Shown here: positions 34,779-43,800 of the stretch, piece by piece | Position numbering within the stretch: position 1 is the stretch's first letter | Layout: each line of letters begins with the position of its first letter | Source: Streptomyces canus 299MFChir4.1 | GTDB taxonomy: Bacteria; Actinomycetota; Actinomycetes; Streptomycetales; Streptomycetaceae | DNA: 64,000 bases | Assembly (NCBI RefSeq): GCF_000383615.1 | Contig: NZ_KB911611.1 | Location: 1 to 64,000, forward strand | Direction: 5' to 3' | Notes under the pieces: generated by a model | What the model was told of the DNA's origin: nothing | The model's database searches: none | The model's input: only the letters and a program-made list of their open reading frames with translations | Translations under genes and position numbers: made by a program

Positions 34779-35511
34779 TGCATTCCTTTCCGGTCTGCCG
34801 CGTCGGCCGGACGTACGGCCGCAGGACGACTTCGTTGGTGTGCAGGGAAGATCCAGGGGCGGCCAGACGCAGTATCTCCGCGGCGACCTCGTCCGGATCC
34901 ATCTTGGGGCGCGACCGTCTGCCGGCCGAGACCATCGGTGTGTCCATCAGGCCCGGCTGAACGACGCACACGCGCACGCCCAGCGGCTCGACCTCGGTCC
35001 GTACAGCCTCCGCCAGCGCGGACACAGCGTGTTTCGTGACCGAGTAGAGATCGCCTGGCACGATGCTCCGGCCGACGACCGAGCCGATGAGAAACAGGCT
35101 GCCGCCCGCTTCCATCAGCGCCGGCAGCAGCTCACGCACCACCGCCGCCGTGCCGAACACGTTCACCAGGACCGTCTCCCGCCACCGTTCCAGCGCCCCA
35201 CTCGGCGTGACGAAGCTGTCTCCGGCGACCTGCCCCGCCGCAGCGACGACGGCATCGAGGCGCGAGGTGATCGCCGCTGTCTCGGTGGCCAGCCGACGGA
35301 TGTCGTCGGCGTCGCCGAGGTCGGCGGTGATCGCGGTGACCCGGCCCGACTCTCCCAGCTCGGCGGCCAGGGACCGGAGCCTGTGCTCGTCACGTCCGGA
35401 CACGATGGTGTGGTAGCCCGCTGCGCAGAACACCCTCGCGAGCGCGCTGCCGAGTCCTCCGGTCGCGCCGGTTATCAGGCAGTACCGTTCGTCGCTGCTC
35501 AACTCCCCCAT
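34762..35511 (-). CDS. Short-chain dehydrogenase/reductase
   Basis: The 249-residue SDR has the cofactor motif CLITGATGGLGSALAR, the NNAG equivalent as AAAGQVAG, catalytic Ser in FLIGSVVGRS and the YxxxK motif in DLYSVTKHAVSALAEAV. It also has the PG motif CVVQPGLMDTPM. An Arg after the first strand (SGRDEHRL) suggests NADPH. It reduces or oxidises a carbonyl/alcohol on an unidentified intermediate. It overlaps both the LigA-like gene (13 bases) and the Gfo/Idh gene (17 bases), so it probably serves the same mini-pathway. The upstream open frame is not coding; ATG 35511 directly precedes the fold. Confidence 0.85.
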   Translation of the reverse strand: MGELSSDERYCLITGATGGLGSALARVFCAAGYHTIVSGRDEHRLRSLAAELGESGRVTAITADLGDADDIRRLATETAAITSRLDAVVAAAGQVAGDSFVTPSGALERWRETVLVNVFGTAAVVRELLPALMEAGGSLFLIGSVVGRSIVPGDLYSVTKHAVSALAEAVRTEVEPLGVRVCVVQPGLMDTPMVSAGRRSRPKMDPDEVAAEILRLAAPGSSLHTNEVVLRPYVRPTRQTGKECNVVRT

Positions 35512-35789
35512 GGTCGTCCCCCTTCCGTGGTTGCCGACCGGCGGATCCGTTCCGAGTAGAGGGCCTCGGTGAGGCCGCCGATGGAGCGCTGATACAGGCG
35601 CACCAAGAGCAGCGGGTGCGCACCATGTCGGTGCAGGAAGCCCACATCGCCGTCGGCGATGGCCTGCTTCTCCGCGCGCGTCAGGTCGTATGGGCCGAGC
35701 GCCACAGGCAGGTCGTCCTGAGCTCCCGCGCAGTGTGCCGGGTCGAGGGTGAGCCGATGGCAGAACTTGTTGATGGCGTAGACCGACAT
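35499..35789 (-). CDS. LigA-like small subunit of extradiol ring-cleavage dioxygenase
   Basis: The 96-residue protein matches the LigA (protocatechuate 4,5-dioxygenase alpha chain) domain: NKFCHRLTLDP, then YDLTRAEKQAIADGDVGFLH and RHGAHPLLLVRLYQ. In the characterised complex LigA forms a lid over the LigB active site and has no metal. It lies 2 bases after ligB and overlaps the SDR, so the dioxygenase pair and the reductase are expressed together. It has an extra charged C-terminal tail (SERIRRSATTEGG). Confidence 0.8.
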   Translation of the reverse strand: MSVYAINKFCHRLTLDPAHCAGAQDDLPVALGPYDLTRAEKQAIADGDVGFLHRHGAHPLLLVRLYQRSIGGLTEALYSERIRRSATTEGGRPWGS

Positions 35790-35791
35790 CC

Positions 35792-36625
35792 CTATCTCTC
35801 CTCCCAGGTTCCGAAGGCGAACGCTTCGCCGGAGCGGTGGTCGAGCCGGGGAGACAGGTTCGCGCCCGCCGGTCCCGCGGCACCGATCATGGTGATCCAG
35901 CTGAGCACTTCACCAGCCACTGTGCCCGCGTCGCGGAGCATGCCGGGGGTGGACTCGGCCAGCAGTGACTCGATGTCCCCACGTGTGAGCAGCTCGGCGA
36001 TCCTGCCCGCCCAGTCCGGGCGGGGGACCGACCACGCGCGCCCCGCATCGACGCGGGGGCCGCCCACCTCCTGGGAGAAGCTGCCGCTCGCGACCACGGC
36101 GACCCGACGGTCACCGGCCAGCGCCTCGACTGCTGTCCCCAAGGAACGCCCCAGTTCGTGGCAGCGTTGTGCGGACGGCAGCGGTGCCACGTACGCGTTG
36201 ATGTTCACCACCACAACCGGGACGCCCTTGTGGTTGAGGAAGTGCAGCGGCACGATCACGCTGTGGTCGACGTCGATCTCCTGGCACAGCACGAGGTCGT
36301 AGTCGTCACGCACCAGGAATTCCGCGAGCGCTCGCGCGGCGCCGGTGTCGGTCGGCAGCGGTGCGGCCGTGAGCCCCGGAACATCGTCCATCGGACCGGA
36401 CATCAGCTCCCCGATGCCGATCGAGAAGGTGGGCAATCGGTCGAGGAAGAACGCGTTCAGGTGGTCGTTGGCGATCACCACGAGCAGATCCGGCTCGGTG
36501 CGTTCGAGCACGGCGCGTACGGCTTCGTAGCGGCTGCGCACGTCGTGGTCGCCCTCCGCCACCAGCTTCGGGAATACGGGTACGTGAGGAACGCCCACAC
36601 CGCAGACGATGTGTGAGGTCGGCAC
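35792..36625 (-). CDS. LigB-like catalytic subunit, class III extradiol dioxygenase homologue
   Basis: The 277-residue protein (GTG 36625, placed just ahead of the conserved IVCGVGVPHVPVFP) has the metal-site pattern of LigB: His in VPHVPVF, His in VVIANDHLNAFFLDRLP and Glu in GEVLSWITMIGA. LigB-type enzymes open catechol rings next to the diol. Where LigB has the catalytic His in GGMSHQLQGPR, this protein reads GSFSQEVGGPR, with Gln at the His position, so ordinary cleavage chemistry is not assured. The open frame extends to GTG 36658 inside the aminotransferase gene, an alternative start. With LigA, SDR, Gfo/Idh and aminotransferase it forms an apparent ring-remodelling module. Confidence 0.8.
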   Translation of the reverse strand: MPTSHIVCGVGVPHVPVFPKLVAEGDHDVRSRYEAVRAVLERTEPDLLVVIANDHLNAFFLDRLPTFSIGIGELMSGPMDDVPGLTAAPLPTDTGAARALAEFLVRDDYDLVLCQEIDVDHSVIVPLHFLNHKGVPVVVVNINAYVAPLPSAQRCHELGRSLGTAVEALAGDRRVAVVASGSFSQEVGGPRVDAGRAWSVPRPDWAGRIAELLTRGDIESLLAESTPGMLRDAGTVAGEVLSWITMIGAAGPAGANLSPRLDHRSGEAFAFGTWEER

Positions 36626-36627
36626 GG

Positions 36628-37587
36628 TCAGCGCCCGTTCCCTGCTCCGCCCGGCCACACCGGCGTGAGCCAGCCGGCCCGGGCCGGGCGCCTGCCACGC
36701 AGGACCGACTCGTACTCCGCTCGCAGCCGCGCCGTGAGTGGGCCGATATCACCGTCGCCGATGACGTGACCGTCTATCTCGACGATCGGCAGCACCTCCG
36801 ACGAGGTGCCGACGAACACGAACTCGTCGGCGAGGTACGCGTCCGAGCGCTCGATGGCCCGTTCTTGCACGGGGACACCCAGTTCCGTGCTCAGCAGGTC
36901 CAGTACCGTCGCGCGGGTGACACCGTCCAGGATGCCGCTGTCGAGTCCCGGTGTGTGGAAGACGCCGCCGGAGAACATCCCGATGGTGGCACCGGAGCTT
37001 TCGGTCAGCTGGTTACGGCTGTTGAGGAAGATCGGCCAGTCCGCGCCACGGCGCTGCGCGTCGATGTTGCCGAGGCGGCCGTTGTGGTAGTTGGCGAACG
37101 CCTTCACCTGGGGAGGCATCGAGTTGCCGCTGATGCGCTCCCACGAGGCGATGGCGGCCTTCCTGGTGCGGGGCTCGGAGAGAGCGCTGTTGAACGCCCA
37201 ACTGTCGATGACCACTTCGCACTTCGCGCCTTCGGGCACCATCTGCTCGATGGGGTTGCCGTCGATGAAGCACCAGGGACGGATATGGACATCGCCACGG
37301 ACCTCGTTGCGCCGCAGCAGTTCCAGCGTGGCGGACTCCAGCTCGTCGACGGTGTGGCTGACGGTCAGGTAGGACAGTTGCGCCGAGCGGAGCAGGCGTT
37401 GCAGGTGATCACGCAGCCGGAAGACGTAGAGCTGCTGGTCGGTGTCGCTCCAGTACGCGTTGATCCCTTCGAAGACGGCGGACACCGAAGCGTGTCCGAC
37501 GGCGCGGACGTGCACGGTGGCATCTGCCGACGGGACGATTCGGCCGGAGCGCCAGAGGTAGGGGTTGCCGGGGTTGTGAGCAGTCAT
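36628..37587 (-). CDS. Class IV (branched-chain type) PLP aminotransferase
   Basis: The 319-residue fold-type IV aminotransferase has the Schiff-base Lys in VKAFANYHNGRLGNIDAQ, the phosphate-binding segment ESSGATIGMFSGG, and GILDGVTRATVLDL near residue 215. The opening (AVGHASVSAVFEGINAYWSD) is the BCAT-like substrate loop. Relatives act on branched-chain or aromatic keto acids, or as 4-amino-4-deoxychorismate lyases; the substrate here is unknown. Its position between the oxygenated-malonyl cassette and ligB/ligA suggests it aminates an intermediate of the building-block pathway. It overlaps the FkbH-type stop (ATGA). Confidence 0.82.
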   Translation of the reverse strand: MTAHNPGNPYLWRSGRIVPSADATVHVRAVGHASVSAVFEGINAYWSDTDQQLYVFRLRDHLQRLLRSAQLSYLTVSHTVDELESATLELLRRNEVRGDVHIRPWCFIDGNPIEQMVPEGAKCEVVIDSWAFNSALSEPRTRKAAIASWERISGNSMPPQVKAFANYHNGRLGNIDAQRRGADWPIFLNSRNQLTESSGATIGMFSGGVFHTPGLDSGILDGVTRATVLDLLSTELGVPVQERAIERSDAYLADEFVFVGTSSEVLPIVEIDGHVIGDGDIGPLTARLRAEYESVLRGRRPARAGWLTPVWPGGAGNGR

Positions 37588-38636
37588 TGGTGGGGGTGTC
37601 CGATCCATGTGGGCGACAGTGAAACCGTGGTGTAGGCCGGAACGGCGAGCCGACCGGGTTGGGTGTGTTCGAAGATCTCCACCCCGTCGGAGGTGCCGAC
37701 CTCCTTGAATCCCAGGAAGGAGTAGGCGATGCGCATCTGGCGGTTCCGGCCGTTGGGCCGGTACCGCGCCCGGATGGGGACCTTGTCGGCATGTGCGAGC
37801 CCGGCGACGACGGCGATGAGCGCGGTTCCCACATTGCGGCCCATCACCCGGCACGACATGAGCAGCAACTCGATCGACCAGTGGTCGTCGTGACGCCGCA
37901 GCAGGCACAGGCCGATCCTGCCGTAGTCACCGAAGCGGTCACTCAACTCCGCCAGCACAACGCGGTGTTCCGGGTCGTTCACATAGTCGGCCAGCTCCTC
38001 GGCGGAGTACGTCTGCCCGGTGGTGTTGAGCTGATTGGTGCGTTCGGTGAGTTCCGCGGCTCGGCCGAGGTCGTCGGCGTCCGCGTCGCGGACGGTCAGT
38101 ACCATGTTCAGCGACGCCAAGAACTCCGACGATGTTCCCTTGAAGGTCTCTTCCGCCGCCTTGCGGTGCGAGTCCTCCCGATAGGCGCTCGGCCGCCTGG
38201 CCGCGTCGGGCGTCACCTCTGACGGTACGAGGCGGTGGTCCGCGTCGAGTTTCAGGAACTCCTGGAGCGAGTAGCAGCGCACACCGGGTACGCCGGCCGC
38301 CACTTCCCCACGCTCGAACTCCGAGTCGTCGAGGAAGATGACGGAGTCGGCGCCGATGTTCAGCAGCTCGATGATCCGCTGCACCGATCCCGACTTCGCC
38401 GACCAGGAGATCTGCGGATACACGAACATCTCGTGCAGACCGTTCGTCGTCAACTGCTGCCAGGCGTCGTCGTGGTCGTTCTTGCTCGCCACCGACTGGA
38501 CGACTCCCCCGCATTCCAGCCGGTCGACCAGCTCGCGTGCTTCGGGGAACACCGCGACATCGTCGCCCTCGGGCAGGACTCCGTCCCACAAGGTGTTGTC
38601 CAGATCCCATATGACGCACTTGAGGACGCCGCTCAC
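37584..38636 (-). CDS. fkbH: FkbH-like glyceryl-ACP synthase (HAD phosphatase/acyltransferase)
   Basis: The 350-residue protein combines an N-terminal HAD domain (CVIWDLDNTLWDGVL with both catalytic Asp; SVASKNDHDDAW; FLDDSEFERGEVAAGVPGV) with a C-terminal GNAT-like part (ELLLMSCRVMGRNVGTALIA). FkbH enzymes take 1,3-bisphosphoglycerate and put a glyceryl group on a discrete ACP, the first step to hydroxymalonyl- or methoxymalonyl-ACP. The three partner genes follow immediately upstream in the transcript with ATGA overlaps or a single-base gap, as in the ansamitocin, FK520 and zwittermicin cassettes. Confidence 0.92.
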   Translation of the reverse strand: MSGVLKCVIWDLDNTLWDGVLPEGDDVAVFPEARELVDRLECGGVVQSVASKNDHDDAWQQLTTNGLHEMFVYPQISWSAKSGSVQRIIELLNIGADSVIFLDDSEFERGEVAAGVPGVRCYSLQEFLKLDADHRLVPSEVTPDAARRPSAYREDSHRKAAEETFKGTSSEFLASLNMVLTVRDADADDLGRAAELTERTNQLNTTGQTYSAEELADYVNDPEHRVVLAELSDRFGDYGRIGLCLLRRHDDHWSIELLLMSCRVMGRNVGTALIAVVAGLAHADKVPIRARYRPNGRNRQMRIAYSFLGFKEVGTSDGVEIFEHTQPGRLAVPAYTTVSLSPTWIGHPHQ

Positions 38637-39784
38637 ACCGGCTCCCCTTCCTCGGCGCCGGCGTGCGCCCGTATAAGGTTTCCGCCGAGCGCGGTGAGCA
38701 GGGCTTCCGCGCTGCCCTCGATCGTGCGGTACACGTTCGCCTCCAGTGCGTGGCGTACCGCCCGCGAGCCGGTGACGAGCCCGCCGGCCCCTTCAAAACG
38801 CAGTGCGTCGTCGGTCGCCGAGCCGACCGCGTCCGCGGCGGCCACCTTGGCGGCGATGGCCTGGGTAGGGGCGTCATGAGAGTGAGCGTCGATGGCCACC
38901 GCCGCTTGTTCCGTGAGCAGCCATGCCGCGCTGTTGGCGACATGGGCCCGGGCCACGGCATGAGAAACCAACTGGTAGTCGGCGAGGAGCCGGTCACCGA
39001 CCGCCCGCTGCCGCACGTGGGTGAGCATCCGGTCGTGCGCGGCGGACGCAACGCCCAAGGCACCGGCGGCGACCAGCACCCGTCCGACACTCAAGCACGA
39101 GGTCGCCACCCACAGCATGCCGAAACCGTCGGGCCCGAGCCTGGCTTCCGACGCGACCGGGCAGTCCTGCAGTGCGACTGTGGCCATCGCGGTGGCGCGG
39201 AATGCGCTCATCGAGGGTTTCGCGGTGACCGTCAGGCCGGGGGCGTTCCGTTCCACCAGGACGGCGACCGAGCCGATCCGTGACCGCGCGAAGACGACGA
39301 ACAGGCCCGCGCGGGCGGCCGAGCTGACCCAGCACTTGGTCCCGGTCACGCGCACACCGCCGTCGTCCTCGACCGCGAGGGTGCGTATCTGGTCGAAGCT
39401 GCTGCCCCCGTCGGGCTCGCTCAGTGCGAACGCGCCGAGGGTCTCGCCGGTCGCCATGGAGGGGAACCACTGCTGGCGGAGCGCTGAACGGCCGTACCGG
39501 GCAATCGCGTGGACGGCCATCTCATGCACGATGAGGGTGCTCTGCAGGCTGGCAGAGAGCGCGGCGACGCGGCGGTGCAGGCGGATCCTTTCGTGCAGCG
39601 GTAGCCCGAGCCCCCCGTAGTTCTCGGGCACGGCCAGTGCGAACAGGCCGCGCCGCGCGCACTCCTGGTACAGCTCGTCCGGGATGCGCTCGGACTCCTC
39701 CGCTTCGGCGAGCTGTTGGGCGAAGGCCGGCGAGTCCAGTAAGGCTTCGACGTCCGCGACGGCAGGCGCCGTCGAAGTGGTCAC
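38633..39784 (-). CDS. Acyl-ACP dehydrogenase of the oxygenated malonyl-ACP cassette (FkbI/ZmaE type)
   Basis: The 383-residue flavoprotein is of normal ACAD length: LFALAVPENYGGLGLPLHER, ETLGAFALSEPDGGSSFDQI, VTGTKCWVSSAARAG and the C-terminal SATDDALRFEGAGGLVTGSR. The catalytic Glu region (about residue 230-250) is VASAAHDRM rather than a clear Glu, as often seen in this subfamily. In the cassette it acts on the ACP-bound C3 unit together with the 3-hydroxyacyl dehydrogenase to reach hydroxymalonyl-ACP. Start and stop both overlap neighbours. Confidence 0.85.
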   Translation of the reverse strand: MTTSTAPAVADVEALLDSPAFAQQLAEAEESERIPDELYQECARRGLFALAVPENYGGLGLPLHERIRLHRRVAALSASLQSTLIVHEMAVHAIARYGRSALRQQWFPSMATGETLGAFALSEPDGGSSFDQIRTLAVEDDGGVRVTGTKCWVSSAARAGLFVVFARSRIGSVAVLVERNAPGLTVTAKPSMSAFRATAMATVALQDCPVASEARLGPDGFGMLWVATSCLSVGRVLVAAGALGVASAAHDRMLTHVRQRAVGDRLLADYQLVSHAVARAHVANSAAWLLTEQAAVAIDAHSHDAPTQAIAAKVAAADAVGSATDDALRFEGAGGLVTGSRAVRHALEANVYRTIEGSAEALLTALGGNLIRAHAGAEEGEPV

Positions 39785-40041
39785 TGTGAGCTCGCCTTCG
39801 ACCGCACGAGAGCGGTGATCGCCTGTGCCGAGTCGAAGTTCGCCAGGTCGATCTCGCCGTCCTCGACGGCCACGCCGAGTTCGTTCTCGACGAAGTGGAT
39901 GAGCTGCACCGCGGCGAGCGACTCGAGCAGCCCGGAACTGATGAGCGCCTCGTCGGCCTCGACCCGCCGTCCTACGAGCTTGCTGACGAATCCGACGACC
40001 TTGTTCTGTACGTCGTAGTCGATCGTTGCATTCGAAGTCAT
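39781..40041 (-). CDS. Discrete acyl carrier protein of the extender cassette
   Basis: The 86-residue ACP has its phosphopantetheine Ser in LISSGLLESLAAVQLIHFVE; the motif is ESL rather than the usual DSL, as in FkbJ/ZmaD-type carriers. It carries the glyceryl and then the hydroxymalonyl unit for delivery to a PKS acyltransferase. It is separated by one base from the 3-hydroxyacyl dehydrogenase stop and overlaps the ACAD start. Confidence 0.9.
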   Translation of the reverse strand: MTSNATIDYDVQNKVVGFVSKLVGRRVEADEALISSGLLESLAAVQLIHFVENELGVAVEDGEIDLANFDSAQAITALVRSKASSQ

Positions 40042-40042
40042 T

Positions 40043-40891
40043 TCAGAATTCCTTACCGTATTCGTAGAATCCCCGCCCGGTTTTCATGCCCAGCTCCCCT
40101 GTTCGCATTTTCTTCAGCAGGTGCGCAGAAGGCTCGAACATGGGGTCGTCCAAGGCCTCGCGCAGAACGTCGAGCGTGCGGACGACGGTGTCGATGCCGA
40201 TGAGGTCGGCCGTGCGCAGCGGCCCCATTGTGTGGCCGAGGCAGCCCTTGAACAGCTCGTCGATCTGGTGCGGTTCGGCGACGCCCTCATGGACCAGCTG
40301 GGCGGCCTGGTTCACCACCTCCATGAGGATCCGGTTGATCACGAACCCGGGACTGTCATTGACCACGACGCCTTTCTTTCCCATGGCGGTCAGGAATGCG
40401 CGCACCGACTGAATCGTGTCGTCCGACGTGGCCGGTCCCCGGACCACCTCGACCATGTCGATCGCCGACACGGGGTTCATGAAGTGGACGCCGACGACTC
40501 GCGATTCGTCGGGAGCCACCGAGCCGAGCCGGGCGATAGGGATGGCCGAGGTGTTGGCCGCGATGTATGCCTCTTTGACACCCAGGATCCGCAGGGTGTC
40601 GTACACCTCTCGTTTGACCGCCCATTCCTCGGTGACGTTTTCGATGACGAGGCCGGCGCCGACGGCGTCGGCCAGGTCCTCGGACAGAGTGAGTCGCTCA
40701 AGGTCCACGGGGGTGTGGTCAGGTTGAGCGAACCGCATCAGCCGCTGGTGGCGCCGCAATGCCGCCTGGACCTGCGACCAGTCCTTGTCCTTACGGTCGA
40801 TGAGCGTGACGCGGTGTCCGGCTTGCAGGCACGCGTGGGCCACGCTCGTGCCGATGACACCCGCGCCCAAGACCGCGACCATATCTGGCAT
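40043..40891 (-). CDS. 3-hydroxyacyl dehydrogenase of the extender cassette (FkbK/ZmaG type)
   Basis: The 282-residue protein has the 3-hydroxybutyryl-CoA dehydrogenase fold: MVAVLGAGVIGTSVAHACLQ, catalytic His in VVGVHFMNPVSAIDMVEVV, and DSPGFVINRILMEVVNQAAQ with GCLGHTMGPLRTADLIGID. It oxidises the glyceryl-ACP alcohol on the way to hydroxymalonyl-ACP. I start at ATG 40891, which shares bases with the PKS stop (TGATG); the longer open frame runs antisense through the PKS and is spurious. Confidence 0.9.
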   Translation of the reverse strand: MPDMVAVLGAGVIGTSVAHACLQAGHRVTLIDRKDKDWSQVQAALRRHQRLMRFAQPDHTPVDLERLTLSEDLADAVGAGLVIENVTEEWAVKREVYDTLRILGVKEAYIAANTSAIPIARLGSVAPDESRVVGVHFMNPVSAIDMVEVVRGPATSDDTIQSVRAFLTAMGKKGVVVNDSPGFVINRILMEVVNQAAQLVHEGVAEPHQIDELFKGCLGHTMGPLRTADLIGIDTVVRTLDVLREALDDPMFEPSAHLLKKMRTGELGMKTGRGFYEYGKEF

Positions 40892-43800
40892 CAGTGCTTC
40901 CTCTCCTGTGCGATCCGTTCCCGGGTGATCCATGCGTGGATCGAAGTGGCCATGCCCTGCAGCGAACCGGACTCGAACACGACCGTCCCCGGGACCGCGG
41001 TCCCTGAGTACTCCTGCACCATCGCGATAAGGTGACGGCCGAGCAGGGAATCTCCGCCCATATCGAAGAAGTGGGCGTCCGGGTCGACCTCGGCGAGGCC
41101 GAGCAGTGCGCACCACATCAGGCCCAATTGGTCGGTGAGCGACTGCAGTCCGATCTCGGCACGTTCCGGTCGCCCGTCCGCAACCGGCTCGTCCGGTCCC
41201 GCCCGGTGCGGTTGTGCCGACTCCGGTGCGGCCGCCGCGCCTCTCGGGTCGAACACACTGCGGTGCAGCGACGGGGCGGCTTCTGGTTCTGCGATCGCCT
41301 CCGAGGCGGATTCCCACGACGGCCATATGGGCTCGTGTCCGCGCATCCACAAAGAGGCCAGTGCCTGTTCGTACACGGTGAGATCCGGTACGCCCTCGTA
41401 CGAGGCTCGAGCCACACGGATCGACTCGAGCCCTTCCGCCGTCTGTGCGGCCCACGGGCGGATGTTGCCCGGCCCGATCTCGACCAGCACCCGATAGCGG
41501 CCGGCGACGGTACGCAGCGCGCTTCGGAACTGCACGGCGGCCGTGAGCTGGCGCTGCCAGTACTCCGCATCGAGAGCGGCACCGACCGACCACGTACCGG
41601 TGACACCGGAGGCGATGTCGATGTCGGAAGTCCCGAAACTGCGGTCCCGCAGCATCTCCCGCAGCTGGACGCTCGCGTCGCTCAACTGGTCGTTGTGGAA
41701 GGCCAGTCCGGAGTCGATCTGCTGGAAGACGATCCCCTGCGCGTCCAGTACCCGCTGGACCTCTTCGGCCGCGTCGGCGGGTCCGGACACCGTGCAACTC
41801 TGCGCGCTGTTGTCCGCAGCCAAGGTCATCCGGCCGTTGAGCAGCGGGACCACCTCGTCCGCGGGAGCGGCGACGGCGATCGTCGCGCCCGGCCCGCTTT
41901 CCCTGATCAGTTCGGCCCGTTTCGCAATCAGCTCGACGGCGTCCCGCTTGCGCAGCACGCCCGCCACGGTGGCAGCCGTCCACTCGCCCAGCGAATGCCC
42001 GAGCACGGCCGCGGGGCGGATGCCGGCTGCCGCGAACATGTCGACGTAGGCCAACTGGACGGCGAACAGCGCCAGGTGCCGGCCGGGCAGGGAATCGAGC
42101 GCGCCCGGTCGCTGTGCGCCGCCCGTGCCGCGGACCATCCTCAGCAGATCGAGGCTGTGTGACGGTTCCGCGTCCGGCTGCGGGGCGGTAGTGAAGACCT
42201 CGGAGATGTCCACCCCGCGATCCGCGGCCAACCGCACCGATTCCTCGATGCTGCGGCGGAACACCGCGGACGTCTTGACCAGTCCGGCTCCCATGCCGAT
42301 GTACTCGCTGCCCACCCCGGGGAAGGCGAACACGATCTTGTCGGGCCGCTTCGGTACCCGTCCGGCGGGCGCGGCGAACACCCCGCTTCCGGGGCCGCCG
42401 TCCAGCCTGACGAACCGGCGGTAGCGGTGTGGGTGGGCCCTGCGCTGGGTGCGGTGGGCGAGGGGAGCGGCAGCCTCAGGACGTGACCCGAGCAGGTCGC
42501 GGACGTGCTCGGTGTCGGCGTCGAGCGTGTCGAGTCGGTGACTGGACAGGAGCACCACGCCGCGGGTTCCGCCCTGTGCCGGGGCACGCTCGGGTGGGGC
42601 CTCCAGCACCAGGTGGCAGTTCGACCCGCCGAGTCCGAACGCGCTGACCCCCGCGACACGGCCGGGGGCGACGTCGATGGTCTGTGCCTTGGAGACCGGG
42701 CGGACCGCAGAGTCATCGACGTGCATTTCCGCTGGAAGCGTTGCGAAGTTCGCGGTCGGCGGGACGAGGCCGTGCCGCAGGCTGTAGACGGCCTTCAGCA
42801 GCCCGGCGAACCCGGCGGCCTCCCTGGTGTGCCCGATGTTCCCCTTCACCGCGCCGACGTACAGCGGGCGGTCGTTGCGGCGGAACACCTTCTGTAGCGT
42901 CGACCACTCCACCGCGTCACCGAGTCGCGTGGCGGTGCCGTGGCTCTCCACGTAGGAAACCGCGTTCGGGTCGACGTTGGCGGCATGCAGGGCCGCGCGG
43001 ATGACGGCCTCCTGGCTGGCTGAACTCACGCTCGCGAAGCCGGGCTTGGCGCCGTCGTTGTTCGTCGCGCTGCCGCGGATGACGGCGAGTACGTCGTCGC
43101 CGGCGGCGAGTGCGTCGTCCAGGCGTTTGAGGACCAGGGCGCCCGCCCCGTCCGCGGGTACGGTTCCACCCGCCATCGCGTCGAAGGGACGGCACACCCC
43201 GTCCACGGAACTGATGCTGCCCGGTACGGCCCAGTACCCGCGCCACTCGGGGAAGCGGATCGCCGACACACCGACGAGTGCCGTGTCGGCCTCACCGGCC
43301 AGCAGTGCTCGGCAGCCCAGGTGGGCGGCGACCAGTGCCGTCGAGCAGGCGGCCAGCACGTTGACCGCGGGGCCCTTGAGGTCGAGCCGGTAGGCGATCT
43401 TCCCCGCCGCGTAGTCACGTGCCGTGCCCAACTCGACGGCGAAGTCGTCGACACCCGGTGTGCCTGCCAGGTGGCGTCGTACCACCTCGTCGTAGGAGGT
43501 GGGGCCCGTCCCGACGAACACCGCTGTCCGTGCCCGTCCGGCGGCGGGGACTGCCGCCCGGTGCAGCGCTTCGTCCGCCAGTTCGAGCAACGTCCGGTGC
43601 TGGGGATCGGTGAGCATCGCCTCGGCGGCCGACATGCCGAACCGCTGGTGGTCGAACGCGGTGGCCGCGTCGATGGCGCCGTACGCGGAGATGAAGCGGG
43701 CATTGTCCGGAGTACCAAGCGGGTGCTGGCCGAAGTCCGGCGCGCTGTCCGCCGTACGCCTGATGGCATCCGTGCCGTCCTGCAGGCTGTCCCAGTAGGA

